The notes: generated by a model from the sequence alone, not told the origin. A stretch of DNA of 64,000 nt from Dinochytrium kinnereticum (GCA_027604005.1 JADGJT010000003.1:74836-138835), one strand, 5' to 3'; positions 1 to 11,556 are shown, counted from the stretch's first letter. Translations and numbers: made by a program.

Positions 1-30
1 TTTTGTTAACGCTGTGTTTTCATGATTCAG

Positions 31-1722
31 GGAAACGCGAAAGCCTTATATGCCATGTATGAGCTGGCTGGAGACGCTGATCCAGCTGCGACCGAATACC
101 TAAAGAAAGCAGCTGAAATGGTAATATCCCCTTCCCTCTCAAACCATTACGCAGTGTTACTAACCCATGCCTCCCATATGCACAGAAACTTCCCCAAGCC
201 TGCTTTAAGAGGGGGCAACAGCTTGAGAAGGGAACGTTCTGGGAAGATAAGAATTTTGAGAAGGCTCGTGAATATTACGAAATGGCTGGGGTAAACATCA
301 TCCTTCCCCTCACAAACTCGATTTTCTAACCTTTATTATATATACCAGGACCACGCCGCATCCCAATACCGTCTCTCCCTTCTCCTTCTCCTAACTCCAA
401 CAGCCTATACCCAAACCCTTCAAGCAACCCGCTCAGCCCTCCTGAATGGCTCGGTCCCCTCCTGCGCCATTTACGGTGCCCGGTTGTACTGGGAGGGTAA
501 GACGGCTGGTGGTCCATGGATTGAACGAGCTAAGGACCGTGGAGGGGTGCCTGAGAAGGGGAGTGAGGATGAGGAGGCGTTTAAGGATGTGTATGGGGCG
601 CTTGAGGGGATGGAGAAGGAGTGTAGGGGGCTCATGGGATCAGTTGCTGGGGTGGACCTTGTAGGCAAGGCTAGGGAGGGCAATGGGGAGGCGCAGATGG
701 CTGTTGCGAGGCTTTTAAAGGGGATTGGATACCCTGGCATTGTGAGTTCTTGCTGGTCTTTTGTTAGTTTTTATTAGTTATCGTCATACTCTCTTTCGAT
801 TCCTTATTTTTTTCGTAATCTTTTATATTCTTTTACTGACACAAAAATACAAATGTAGGCCACAACCGTCTTCCTCGGTAACCTCGAAAATCCGATAACA
901 AGCACCGACGCCCGTTACGAGGTAGCTCGAGCCTTTCATTTCGGCATTGGCGATATCCACCGAAACCTCATTAAAGCTGTATGCTGGTACTATGCTTCCG
1001 CCCAATCAGCCATCACCAAGATCCGCAGTTCGCCCTCGGACGCACCCACAGGTCTTCGATCTCGTGGTGCTGCATCTTCTTCAGCCACTTGGACGACTTC
1101 AGCGGTATTATCTTTACTTGCCCTCGCAGATCTCTATGAGACTGGAGTGGTGGATATCCTTTCGTCGGCTCCTGTGACAGATTCCACATCACCGCCGAAA
1201 GCGGTCACGGAAGCTTCTCAAGTGATGGGATCCATGATCTTGGTAGAATCCGATAAACTTCATGCGCTTCCCAAAGACACTCACCTCTCTACCCAATTTC
1301 GTGATTGTGCGAAACTCTTTATGACTTGGTCAGAGACCCGGCAAACCCCCATCCCTGAATCCGCACTTCCGAGACTTCGACTCCCAATCGATTATGAGGC
1401 TTTCATTCAGGCCGAGGCCAAAAATGGGACGATTCGTCAGCATGGCGCTGCGGGGGTGCTAAGGATTGGAGAGGTAGATGAACTTATCAGGTTGCCGGAG
1501 CCCCCTGCTGTGGCTGTTGGTGAGGCTGAGACTGCGAAAGAGGTTCCTGCACCTCCTGTTGCGGAGATTTCGGCCTCAGTAGCCTCTTCACCGCCGGTCG
1601 CGGTGGAGGCTGCGGGATCGGTTGCGGAGACGACGCAGGAAGGGGCTAACGTGGGAAAGAAGAAGAAGAAGCCCGCGGCGAATCGGGAACCTGGGGCTGC
1701 AGGATGCTGTGTTGTGATGTGA
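31..1722 (+). CDS. Sel1-repeat protein, Skt5/Chs4-like chitin synthase activator (5' truncated)
   Basis: Four exons are visible: 31-120, 210-290, 349-741 and 859-1722 (about 475 residues). The first begins at a splice acceptor, so the gene starts outside the window. Sel1-like helical repeats are seen early (a GNAKALYAMYELAG unit, then a unit ending AREYYEMAG) and again around the fourth exon start (ARYEVARAFHFG). The tail is low-complexity Ala/Val/Glu, then a lysine run, then a C-terminal GCCVVM. CVVM is a CaaX box, and Met in the last position favours farnesylation. Yeast Skt5/Chs4 has the same layout: Sel1 repeats ending in a CaaX box, holding chitin synthase III at the membrane. Membrane anchoring here is inferred. 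Other Sel1 proteins exist, so the Skt5 assignment rests on repeats plus CaaX rather than on overall similarity. Confidence 0.72.
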
Positions 1723-2084
1723 AAGGGAAAGTTGTCAATACTGCAGCTGTGATTAGCTCTTTCGCCAGATTTTGTTTGGATCTCCTGTTTTTTTAAATGC
1801 TTTTTTTTTTCCTTCTGTTTTTGATTCTGTTTTCGGGCATTGCTCTTGTTCCTGTTATTGCTGTGCTTTCTGGTTTGATATTTATACACCATGGCGGTGG
1901 ATTTACAAAGACGGAGAAGGGGGAGGAGGGGGGTGGACAGGGTGGGGGTTCATGATATCTTTCTCTTCTTTTTTCGCTCCTTTCTTCGGCTGCTGTTTCT
2001 TGAAGCATAACTGCGATTTTAATAATAATAATAAATAAAAATTTGTTCTGTTGCATCGTGTTGCTGTGCCTTGCTGGCGGGAGA
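1723..2084. other. Intergenic region between Skt5-like gene and membrane protein gene
   Basis: Holds the 3' UTR of the Skt5-like gene, including pyrimidine-rich stretches and an AATAAA signal near 2030, and the short 5' leader of the next gene. No further gene is visible. Confidence 0.6.
2030..2035 (+). terminator. Candidate polyadenylation signal AATAAA
   Basis: AATAAA inside an AAT-rich tract about 310 bp after the stop of the Skt5-like gene and 50 bp before the next start codon. It is a plausible poly(A) signal, but the tract is A-rich and the match could be chance. Confidence 0.35.
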
Positions 2085-4174
2085 ATGGACTCCAGCAACA
2101 CCGACGTCCGTCCCCTTGCGCCCCTCTGCGACGCCGACTTTGACGAGTCCTCATGGATCCAGGAAGCCCCTGCGTCTCCCCTCCCCTCGCAATCCGTCAC
2201 CGAGTCCTTCTACATGCTCCGTCCAACCCCTGATATTGACGATCCTCTCGATCACTCCACAACCTCATGGAACAACCTTCACAGCACAGCGGGGGTGGAT
2301 GCTGAACATTCAGGCAGTGCGGCTGCTGCTGCTGAGATGATGATGGACAGTGGAGAATTGAAGGCGGAGAAGGTTGGATGGGAGGAGGGACGATGGACGC
2401 CAAGGAATGAGGGGAGGAGAGGCCCCGCGTCGGAGGGATCTTCGACGCCGAGGACAGATGAGATGATGGATGTTTTGGTGTCGCCATCGATTCCAACGGT
2501 TATGCTGGGGAGGAAGGCGATGGGATGGTCTTCCTCGTCTAGTGCCTCTCGATCAGAAGGTGGGTGTTGGCATTTCTTTATTGCTTTCATGTGTTTTGGT
2601 GGGGTTTGTTCTTGCGAGAGAGGGTGACCATGCGCTTTCGGATCATTCTCATGAATGGGGTGGCCATGGCATCCTCAGCCCTCACAATACCTTCGTCACA
2701 TCTGAAACCATGCTGACGAGTTCATCGTCTCAACCAACAACAAACAGACAGCGGCAACCCATACTACCTTCCTTCAAAGACATCACTCTCAAACGGTATC
2801 CTCTTCCCGCAGAATGGTTTTAAACCCCGTCGTCAGCGCGATCCTCTCCGTCAAAAGAAATCATCTAAGCAAATAGTTGGGGTCCAGCCATGCATTCCTT
2901 CAACCATCCCTTCCCACACCCCCTGGTCGCGGTGGACAGCAGGAACAATCGCTGCATGCCTTACTATAGTTTGCGCGGTGTGGGTCAGTCAACTGACGAA
3001 CGTCGTTGCCAAAAACGTCTGTGTGGGTAATGACGGCTTGGCAAAGTCATTCCTGGCATGGCCGTACTGCCGTGTCTCAGAGCTTGTGGGCAGGTCTTTG
3101 TGGGGTCAAGAAGATGAGGTTGAACGAATTGATGAATCAAATGGAGATCCCGTTGCAGCCATCGCTTTACTCGTGGACTCAACGGACGGCCACGTTATCG
3201 ACATCATACAAGACTTGATGTCGATGCCGTCATCGCTCAATCTCTCTCTCTCCGCCCACGCCGCCAAGTCTCTCGCAGGAACAGTCAGGGCTTCCATTGG
3301 TACCCCGTGGCCTGGGACTGGTCAGGAGCAGGGAGGGAGACCGGCTTCATCCCCAGAACCTTCTTCAACGACGACTGACGTGGGAGGGTACCGCGCTGTG
3401 GCTGACACGTTGGACGATCTTGCAACCTCGTTGAACGATGTTTCGGACGCGGTGTTGTCACTTTCAACGGCTGGTCACGCTTCAGCGAGGTACATCTCCA
3501 GGGTTCTGAGCAACCTATTTCGGGCGGCTACAAGTCATATCACAGGAGATGAAGTTGCGTCGCAGAGACATCCTCACCCCAAGGAACTTCAGGAGATGTT
3601 AGATGCAACCTTGGAGGCAATTGATAAGCAATTAGAGGATCTAGAGGTTCGACTGCATTGGGTTCGAGAGAGGTCCGAGTCGGCTCAGTCTATTTGGAGA
3701 CAGGCAGAAGGAGCGTCGCAATATGAGGTATCAAAAGCTAAATCCCGAAAAGCCGAGTACCTCTCCATCCGTGACGAAGACGCGTCCAAGCCCTTTAAAT
3801 GGTTCCGCTCCACCACAGAAACCCACCGAGTCTCTATGAACCTTCGCATGCTTCGTCGAACCGAAGAAGACCTAGAGGTGCTTCAAGGGGTTGTTGGAGA
3901 ATTGAAAGGAATGACTCCTGGACTAATTAAACTTGATGGAGATGTGAAGATTCTAAGGAGTGACGTGCAGGGACTTCGTGGGGGGCTCGGGGCTGCCGAG
4001 GCTGTTGAGGCAGCTAGGGTATTGGTAGCGGGCGGAGGGGAGGGGAGACTTTGGACGGGAGTTATCTGGGAAAAGTTGAGGAGATTGGAGGATGGGGTTA
4101 TTGCCATGAGGGGGCAGGCTCCGCTCTTTTCGCAGAGGCCAACTGTGGGGAGTGGACATGGTGCCGACACCTAG
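2085..4174 (+). CDS. Single-pass membrane protein with coiled coil, unknown function
   Basis: Not recognised. Two exons (2085-2559 and 2748-4174) joined in phase 1 give 633 residues; the summed length is a whole number of codons. The N-terminal ~160 residues are acidic and Ser/Thr/Pro-rich. A hydrophobic segment (IAACLTIVCAVWV, around residue 230) is the only membrane span seen, followed by a conserved-looking KNVCVGNDGLAKSFLAWPYC stretch with two cysteines. The remainder is charged and heptad-like, with strong coiled-coil character near 3590-3720 and 3830-3990. The arrangement suggests a type II-like protein with a long helical C-terminal domain, possibly dimeric, but topology is inferred. 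The start is the first ATG after an in-frame non-ATG stretch. Confidence 0.7.
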
Positions 4175-4433
4175 TGATTCCTGCTGTTTGAGTTGTTGAG
4201 TAGTTGCTTCATTTTGTTCGTTGTCACATCTCGATGGCCGTGAGCAGGCCCTCATTGTTAAAATTGTATTGCAGCATTTCAGTAGTTCTTGCACGCGTCT
4301 CATATCAATGTCAGTAAAGTAACTTTATGCGTGCGTTCCTTGACTGACTGACCTGAAACCTGTTGACTTGTCGCACTTCATTTTTTTTTTTCTTCTTTCG
4401 TCGCCAACTCACCATCGCGAGAAGCGCTAAGTG

Positions 4434-6083
4434 ATGCTCTGGAGATCCAGCGCCTCAGGGCGGTCGTCTTCCTCCTCCTCAACAACAACAACCACTGCAA
4501 CCGTCCACCCATCCGATAAATCCTTCCCTGATATGTCCTCACCTTCCGGCCTGCGGTTCAGGTACCCCTCCACACAACAACGGCAGGAACCGTCGGTGGA
4601 TGTGGGGAGTATGTTGCAGGAGGTGGTGAGGAAGAGAGGGGTGAGGAGGAAGAAGAGTGGGAGGGTGCTGGTGCCGCCCTATAGGAGGAGCTGGTGGATG
4701 AGGGATCGGTTGACCTTTTATCATTGGAAGGTGGGTTTCTGTTGTTGAGTTCTTATCCAGGCTGGAATTTGGGAAGAAGGTGGTTGTGGTTGCCGGGGGT
4801 TGATAGGGTTTGCGGTGCTTTGAGTTCACTCTTTTACCAATACGTATCTAGGACGTTCCTCGGTATCTTCAGGATAACCCATACATTCATACAAGGTTGC
4901 GATCCTCTCAGATTCCTCTTGTCTCCCCCTCATCGCATGTCTAATGGGTCATCTAGGTACAGAACTGGCTACACCTACAAGGAAAACTGGATCTCCCTTT
5001 TTCATCTTCACAACGAAAGCGTGAGTCCTCCGTTCATTATCATCTCCACCACCATCCTAACCAGAAGAGGTTAGGGCAACGTCTGGACTCACACGTTAGG
5101 CGCTTTGTTCTTCATCGGTCTTGCAGTAGCCACTGTAGTGGGTGGACTCTCCACCATTCTTCGCCACGTTGAGATTGAGCGTCCAGGGGATAAAGCCATC
5201 CTCGTCATCAACATTCTCTGCGCAACCTTTACCTTTGCGGCATCAGCCATGTACCATCTTCATCTGTCACATTCAGCGGAAGCCTGCGCTTGGTTCGGTT
5301 GCCTTGATTATTCTGGGTAATAGGCTTCTCCTTCTGGCCTCCCTCTTCCCCCGCTCCTTCTCATTCAAGAAGTATGCTAATGAGGAAACAAAACACAATC
5401 TCACAACAGCATCTCCGCAAGCGTCTTTGGAAACGCCCTCACCCTCTCCTACTTCCTTTTCTACTGCAGCCCTCTCACATTCACACTATGGTTGATCCCC
5501 ATCGCCCTCTGCAATCTCCTGGGAGTTGTGGGACCGTTATTGATACCAAAGTGGTCTCGAGGAGAGTTTCGTGGACGCCGCACTTTGCTTTATTTGTTTT
5601 CGGCGGGACTCAGCCTTTCTCCTTTGCCTTTTTACTTGATCATGCATGCAATCAAGGGAGTGGAGAGGTGGAATGGGGTCATTGTGCCAGACCCCGCGGA
5701 GAATTTGGCATTGGTGAGGTTTGGTTTGGGGATTGGGGCTTATCTTATTGGATGTGTCGTCTATGTTGGAAAGCTTCCCGAAAGGTTAGTTTTGTTTGCT
5801 CCTTTTAGCCAATGTTTATTGATGTGGTTTTGTTGGATCTAAATTTGCCTTCTTCAGTTTGTTCCCTGGGAAGTTTGATTTGTTTTTCCACAGTCATCAG
5901 ATCTGGCACGTGCTCTGCATTGCCGCCGCGCTCTTTCATGTCAATGGTAGGCTTCCGTTTTCATCTTTAAAGGCATGCCATGGTTTCGGAAGTCACTGAC
6001 CTCTCTCTGTTTTTCCATCCCATATCTTTTTAGTTGTCCTCGATTTTGTAGAATGGAGAAACACGGCAACATGCACCTTATAG
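4434..6083 (+). CDS. PAQR family membrane receptor (adiponectin receptor/Izh-like), copy 1
   Basis: Seven exons (4434-4730, 4852-4895, 4957-5020, 5075-5316, 5410-5784, 5858-5946, 6034-6083) total 1161 nt, giving 386 residues in one frame. After a Ser/Thr-rich cytosolic N-terminus come the PAQR landmarks: DNPYIHT, ENWISLFHLHNES, GNVWTH, SAMYHLHLSHS, the LDYSG/ISAS junction and near the end HSHQIWHV. The last His-rich motif and the YHLHLSH motif supply the family's zinc-binding histidines. Seven membrane segments fit the hydrophobic pattern. The family includes adiponectin receptors and yeast Izh proteins, linked to lipid (ceramide) hydrolysis and zinc or sterol responses; the ligand here cannot be told. 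A paralogue with the same exon structure lies at 9510-11427 on the other strand. Confidence 0.9.
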
Positions 6084-6423
6084 ATAGCCTATCAGTTGTT
6101 TTTATCAATAGAACGATTTGTCATTTCAGTGTCCTTAACTCTCACCTTCACCCCCCACTCGCGTATTTATCCTGTATGTTTGGTTGATTCAACCATGTTT
6201 ATCTTTTTTCATTCCCTCCTTCGCCGCATCTCCAAATCTCCATAGAGGTTATCATGGAACAAAGCAATCAATAATGATGACGCGGGTTTATTCACTCATC
6301 AATGAAACGTATCAGCAATAGCAACTTTCAAAGAAAAACAAAACCAAAGCCTGCAAAGTCGCAGCATCACAACAAAAAGAGAAAAAAATGTAGGAAAGAG
6401 AGCGGCGCCAATAGTTTCACTCA
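6084..6423. other. Intergenic region between convergent genes
   Basis: AT-rich 3' flanks of the PAQR gene and of the lipocalin gene. No gene is supported; the short open frame overlapping 5975-6187 is read-through of the PAQR intron and last exon. Confidence 0.6.
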
Positions 6424-7180
6424 TCAGTAAGGAAACTTGTAAAAGCATCCATCATGAACAACCTTCTTCAACGAGGAAATATCCAACCCCAACTCTGTGG
6501 CCTTTTTCTTCATCTCCATCCTGGCCTCTTCGGTCAAGAGCCTGTCCCTGGCAAGGAAAAATAGCCCCTGCCCATTTCCAAACCTCGATCCCTGCTTGTC
6601 CGCAAGACAGAGTCCGTTGGGCTGAACCTCATTCGGAGGCCCCCCCGAGACGATTGACCAAGAGTACTTGTGAGTCTTTTCGTTGATAAGAGAGGTTGCA
6701 ACCACCCAGTAGGGTCCGCCTGCTGCGACTGGGAGGAAGGATGGGTGGACAGTGAGCTTGGATGGGCGCGATGGGTCTTCAATTGTGCCACGGAGGGAGG
6801 GAATGGTGGCTTGAACGACACCGTTGACGGTATCATTGTTGCTGTAGTTGAAGACGTCGATGGTATTTTCGGAAAGACGCGAGTCTGTGAAAAGTGAATA
6901 TGTGAGCAAGGGGGTTGACTGAGGGACTTGAATCAATCCAAAACTCACAGCTCGCGGTGACGCAGTAGAACTGGTTTTCTTGAAGATAGCTGGTGACGGT
7001 CGAGTACTGGAGGAACCAGTTGCCCAGGTAAGCCTCCAGATCAAACACCTTGACGGCATCAAAGTCCTTGGGAGGGCATGTGGATGAAGGGGTGCTGGCG
7101 GTGTTTGGCAGAGGGGTTGCGGTCACCGCGGAGCACGCGATGAAGGCGATGAAGGCAAGGGTACGTAGTTGGGAAGGCAT
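6424..7180 (-). CDS. Secreted lipocalin
   Basis: Two exons on the minus strand (6949-7180 and 6424-6884) joined in phase 1 give 230 residues. The N-terminus is a signal peptide (a hydrophobic LAFIAFIACSAV stretch, cleavage likely after the following TATP region). Then comes the lipocalin signature: YLGNWF (the G-x-W motif of strand A) followed by an ENQFYCVTASY strand and an NTIDVFNYS strand, the order seen in Blc/apolipoprotein D-type lipocalins. A later PYWVVATS strand and a conserved cysteine near the end (HDGCFYKFPY) could form the typical disulfide. Lipocalins bind small hydrophobic ligands in a beta-barrel; the ligand here is unknown. It sits between the PAQR gene and the dioxygenase, divergent from the latter, but a functional link is speculation. 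Confidence 0.85.
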
Positions 7181-7844
7181 CGTTGCAGGTCGTCGTCGCT
7201 GGTGACGGTGAGGACGGTGAGAGGGGAAAAGGGTTGAATCAGGTTTGGGTTGGTTGGGTTGGGGCGCTCAACCTTTTTGTTCGATTGGGATCGGGCGGAA
7301 TTGTCAGGAGATTGTCAGCTGCCTGCCCTGGTCAGCGATTCGGACACGGCGTTCACGCGCTGAGGGGGCGGATCGAGGCTGCAAACCCCCTCCCTCCCTG
7401 CAAGGCACTGCTGCCGGCGCATTGAATGAATAAATGCGGGGGGGACATCCGCGCCCAGCTTCTGCAGATGCATGCACGTTGACGGGGACGCGCATGGCAC
7501 GACACTGATCCGTGGAGTTGGGCGATCACGCACCGTGTGCAATCAGGAGATGGCCCTCAGACGCGTCGAAGCGAAGGGGCAGGTTAGAAGGCAGGCTCGT
7601 TCTTTGAATTCATCATCATCACTGGCGGTTGAGGGGGAATTCTTAAGGGCCAACTGCAATTTGAAATCTTGTTGCTTATGGCGTGTCGGTGTATCGAGGC
7701 CTCTGTTGCCCAAGCAGCAGCCGTTGCCGCATTTTGCCGATCCGCCTCAGAGGCCATAAATAGTCTTCGCGTGCTGCGCTCCCTCCAACGCACTTCAACT
7801 CGCCCCGCCTCGCCTGAGCACTCCCCTCTCCGCCGCTGCAAGCC
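7181..7844. other. Divergent promoter region between lipocalin and dioxygenase genes
   Basis: No gene is supported in these 660 bp, although long GC-rich open frames occur on both strands. A TATA-like CATAAATAG at 7755-7763 lies about 80 bp before the dioxygenase start codon. Confidence 0.5.
7755..7763 (+). promoter_or_regulatory. TATA-like element upstream of the dioxygenase gene
   Basis: CATAAATAG in an otherwise GC-rich region, 82 bp upstream of the ATG at 7845, a plausible core-promoter distance. Support is sequence alone. Confidence 0.3.
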
Positions 7845-8898
7845 ATGGCCGTCACCCGTCAGCCAACGTACTTCCTCTGCCACGGCTCGCCAAACTGGCT
7901 GGTCGAGCCCACCGCCCCTGGCCCATCCTTCCTCAAATCCCTCGGCAAGAAGATTCTCGCATCGCTATCACCGCCCTCGTGCCTGGTCGTCATCTCGGCC
8001 CATTGGGAGACGGACCGCGAGATTCGCGTCACAACGCGTGAAAATCACGGCAAGCTGTTATATGACTATTATGGGTTTCCCGCAGAGTATTATGATATCG
8101 AATACCCAGCCAAAGGGCATCCTGAGATTGCCGAGAAGGCAAAGGGTCTGTTGAAGGCAAAGGGGTTTGCTGTGAAGGACGAGGTTGCGAGAGGCTTGGA
8201 TCATGGAGTTTTCACGCCGCTGATTTATATGTGAGTTCTTATATTTTATTTTATTTTGAATTCATTTTGTCAGTACGCGAATGTTCCATTGATCTTTTCG
8301 AATTATTTCGTACATACGGAAACAGGTTCCCAAAGCAAGAGATCCCCGTGGTGGTTGTGTCTCTTCCCGTCACAAATGACCCCAACAACTACTACAAGCT
8401 TGGCGAAGCTCTTCGCCCTCTTCGAGACGAAGGCGCTCTCATCATTGGCGGCGGCATGATCACGCACAATCTCAACGAATTCAGAAACCAGATGCGATCC
8501 GGCAGAAGTAAGTCCCATGAAAAATCATGCATAGGCTATCACCGCCACTTGTACACATCTAACCCCTCCTCTTTAAAAAAAAACAAACAAAAAAACAAAA
8601 CATACCAGTCCCAGCCCCAAGTTCAACCTCTTCCGAAACATGGGCCACGGAATTCGCCAAAGCGGTCGAAGACGCGCTGACAATCTCCTCAAACGAGGTC
8701 GAACGGAAAAAGGCCATCCTGAAGACGTTCAATCATCAGTATTACTCGAAATCTCATCCTAGCCCTGAACATTACGCACCTGTTCTGGTTGCGGCTGCTG
8801 CGGCTGGGGATGATAAGGCATCAAAAATTCACTCGTCTTGGTCTATGGGAGTATTTACTGAGGATTCTTATATGTTTGGGAGCGCAAAGGAGGAGTAG
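7845..8898 (+). CDS. LigB-type extradiol ring-cleavage dioxygenase (DODA-like)
   Basis: Three exons (7845-8230, 8326-8507, 8609-8898; 858 nt) give 285 residues, close to the usual size of the DODA/YgiD family. The iron-binding region is visible: HGSPN near the start, a SAHWET motif around residue 50, GLDHGVF around residue 120, then PVVVVSLP and IIGGGMITHNL (around residue 205). These match the class III (LigB superfamily) enzymes that cleave 4,5-DOPA and related catechols using a non-heme Fe(II). The C-terminal HSSWSMGVFTEDSYMFG motif is also family-typical. The start is the first ATG of the longest frame. The enzyme is probably cytosolic; its substrate (DOPA, other catechol) cannot be decided from sequence. 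Confidence 0.9.
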
Positions 8899-9509
8899 CT
8901 GTGTTTCTGTGTTTTTGTGTTTTTTTTCTTGTTTTTGTTTACTGATGACAGGAGGGATTCTTTTTTTTTTGTCCAATTTTTGTTTCTTCAGCCGCGTTTT
9001 GTTTGTTCTTTTTCTTGCAAGGGGAAAATAAAAAGATAACATTTGAATAATATATTTCTTTATTATGCCAGCTTTCGTGAAAGATTCGACTCCATCCAGC
9101 CTGCATCGACGCCATTGGTTTTTATCTAACAAAACTTTCATGGGTATTCATCTGCAGACAAAAAGTAGATGAACGATCGGTAGGGGAGGAACGTAACCAG
9201 TGGCCAAATCATGCTATTTTCTCACCTATCCTCGTCCCCAGTAAAGGATATTGCTTTGTGTATATTTAGAAGGCATACAATGCTCCTCGGTCAATTAACC
9301 AAAGATAATATTAACTCGATAAATGTATAGAAAAAAAAAGGATAGGAATGGATGGTTACTGAACGAAAAAAATAGACCAACGACAAAAACAAAAAAGAGG
9401 GCATAGGGCATAACGGGTAATCAAACCGCGGGATACGTGTATGAAAAGACTAAGCAACAAAAAAAATATAANNNNNNNNNNTTATTTTTTTTTTTGATTC
9501 CAATTTAAA
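8899..9509. other. Intergenic region with poly-A tracts and an assembly gap
   Basis: 3' UTR of the dioxygenase gene, then AT-rich sequence and the run of Ns at 9472-9481. No complete gene is visible. Further copies of the adjacent tandem repeat could be hidden in the gap. Confidence 0.55.
9472..9481. other. Assembly gap (10 N)
   Basis: Ten consecutive Ns about 30 bp downstream (in minus-strand sense) of the second copy of the duplicated PAQR last exon. Ten is a placeholder length, so the true distance is unknown. Confidence 0.97.
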
Positions 9510-9770
9510 TCAGTTTACATTGGAGAAAAATGCTCCAGCTCCCGACCGCCACCACATTAGCGCGAAAATTACTGGGGAAAAAATAAAAAAGAAAAAGAAA
9601 AAGAAAAAAAAAAAGGCTGGAAACCAATCGCATCGATGTTATTTTTGTTTTTGATTCCACTTTCAGTCAGTTTATGTTGGAGAAGAACATGCTCCAGGTC
9701 CCGACCGCCACTTCATGAGCGCGAAAATGACTGGGGAAAAAGAAAAGAAAAAAAAGAAAAAAAAAAAAAG
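9496..9770 (-). repeat. Tandem duplication containing the PAQR last exon
   Basis: Two diverged copies in direct orientation, offset by 159 bp: about 9496-9601 and about 9655-9765. Each contains, on the minus strand, a long pyrimidine tract, CCCCAG acceptor, a short exon (9672-9730 or 9510-9571) and its stop codon. Both the intron end and the exon are duplicated, so both copies are usable as last exons. The gap lies directly beside the distal copy. Confidence 0.85.
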
Positions 9771-11427
9771 GTTAAAAAATACAGCCATACAAAAACATTA
9801 AAGAGCAAACACCTCCTACCATGAAGATGAACAAGACTCCCTGCGACGCAGCAAACGTGCCAGATCTGGTGACTGTGAAAAACGAGATCAAACCATCCCG
9901 GTGCGAATCTAAACCAAATCGACGTTATTATAATGAAATGCACCCCTCTTCTTCCTATCTCCAAGAATCCATGCACGGAAAACGAAAACCGAACGAAAGA
10001 AATACCAACTCATACCTTTCAGGTATCCTTAAAACATAAACGATAATCCCAGTCGCATACAGCCCCAGCATTAGTCCTAGACCCTTGGGCGTAAAGCCCT
10101 CCACAAGTGTTTCCCTCTCTACCCCCAAGGCGACGGCGAAATATTGAATAATAGGCGCAAAGCTCAGAAAAGCAGACAAAACGTAAATAAAGGTTCGGTA
10201 TGGGCGGAACGAGACTGTTGGCCAGATCTTAAAAAGTGGACCAAGGACACCAACGAGGTTTATAAGGAGGATGGTGCTGAGCCATTGGTAGAGTATCTGA
10301 GGGTTACACTTGAAGAGATGGTAGAGTATTGTGATGGAGGTTGCGCAAACTGATGCTGAGATGCTGTGGGTCAAAAGAGAAGTAGAAGTAGAGATGTGTC
10401 AGCCCTAAAAAGAAGAAAGGAAAAAAGAAGAAAATAAAGAGGAAAAAGACGTCTTACCCCGAATAATCCAAACACCCAAATTTCAGATACGCCTCGCAAG
10501 AATGCGATAGGTGAAGGTGAAACTGTGACGATGCCGCAAACGTGAAAGCGGATACAACAAGAAACACGCAAAGGATCGCCCGGTCTGCCATCGTTGAGTT
10601 ACTTATATCAACATCACTCCATGGCAGCTTCACTCCAGACGCCACTGCCACGGCGAGGCTTAGAAAGAGGAGCGTAGCAATGATATGAGTCCAAACGTTG
10701 CCCTATTTTAAAAAAAATGGTCAGCAGGAGAAAAGAGACTGGATGGCATGTACCGATTCGTTGTGGGCATGGATGAGAGATATCCAGTTCTCGGTGTAAG
10801 AATACTTGCTTCGATACCTTTTTTTTTGGAAAAAGCGAGATAAACCCTTCTATGTTGCAACAGAGCCATCCAATTCCAAAACACTCACATGGTCTTTATA
10901 TGACAGTTATCCTGCATGTACCTCGGCACCTCCTCAAACCGATAAAACTTAAGTCGTCCCTTCTCCCAAAACCGCTTGCCACAACCATTCGCATCACACC
11001 CCGTAGCTGCCAGGGCCCCGCCTCCCACATCCTCAATAGCAATCTCACATCCATTCACAACGTTGGTTGTCTCTTTCTTTGACTCATCCCAGACAGTTGA
11101 ATCCTCCAATGCATCAATCGAGCTTCCAGCTGTGGTGTCCAAAATCGTCAATGCAGAAGAGGCTCTCAGCGATATCTCTTCGGGTGCGATGGACGGAAGA
11201 GAGCTCAGCGCCTGGAGATGCGGTGAAGGTGGGAACAGCGTGGCTGGAAGCGGTGGAGAGGGGGTACCAGGTGGGTAAACAGTTTCATTTTCTCCAATGC
11301 AGGCATCGCTGTCACCAACAGTGATCGTTGTAGGGACCGACCTTACAGACGGCGTTGACATGGCCGCAGGCGAGGCAGCAGGGGAGACGGACGAGCCAGT
11401 CAAGTCAATCTCCTCAGTGACGGACAT
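9510..11427 (-). CDS. PAQR family membrane receptor, copy 2, with two alternative last exons
   Basis: Exons on the minus strand: 10889-11427, 10754-10817, 10458-10702, 10016-10363, 9820-9908, then either 9672-9730 or 9510-9571. Both choices keep the frame (447 or 448 residues). PAQR landmarks are ENWISLIHAHNES, GNVWTH, FHLHLSHS, LDYSG/ISAS and HSHQIWHV. The third exon is 245 nt against 242 in the paralogue at 4434-6083, and the 64-nt and 89-nt exons match exactly, so the genes are ancient duplicates sharing structure. The N-terminal ~180 residues are Ser/Pro-rich and differ between the copies. The proximal last exon encodes VIFALMKWRSGPGACSSPT, the distal VIFALMWWRSGAGAFFSNVN. The start is the first true ATG; an open frame continues upstream without one. 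Confidence 0.88.
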
Positions 11428-11556
11428 CCGCAGTGGTATACCTGGAGAGGTCGAAGGAGGCCAAAGGGGAATAAATAGCCGTGCAGCAGCCGCTATCGCA
11501 TCATAGCCAAACGTGTTTTTTTGGGTGTGAGGCTTGATTGATCTGTTTTGGATTTC

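Noticed and set aside
1437..1892. Long minus-strand open frame over the Skt5-like last exon
   Set aside because: Antisense shadow of the Ala/Val-rich tail; no domain and ends in poly-Lys/Gln from the 3' UTR.
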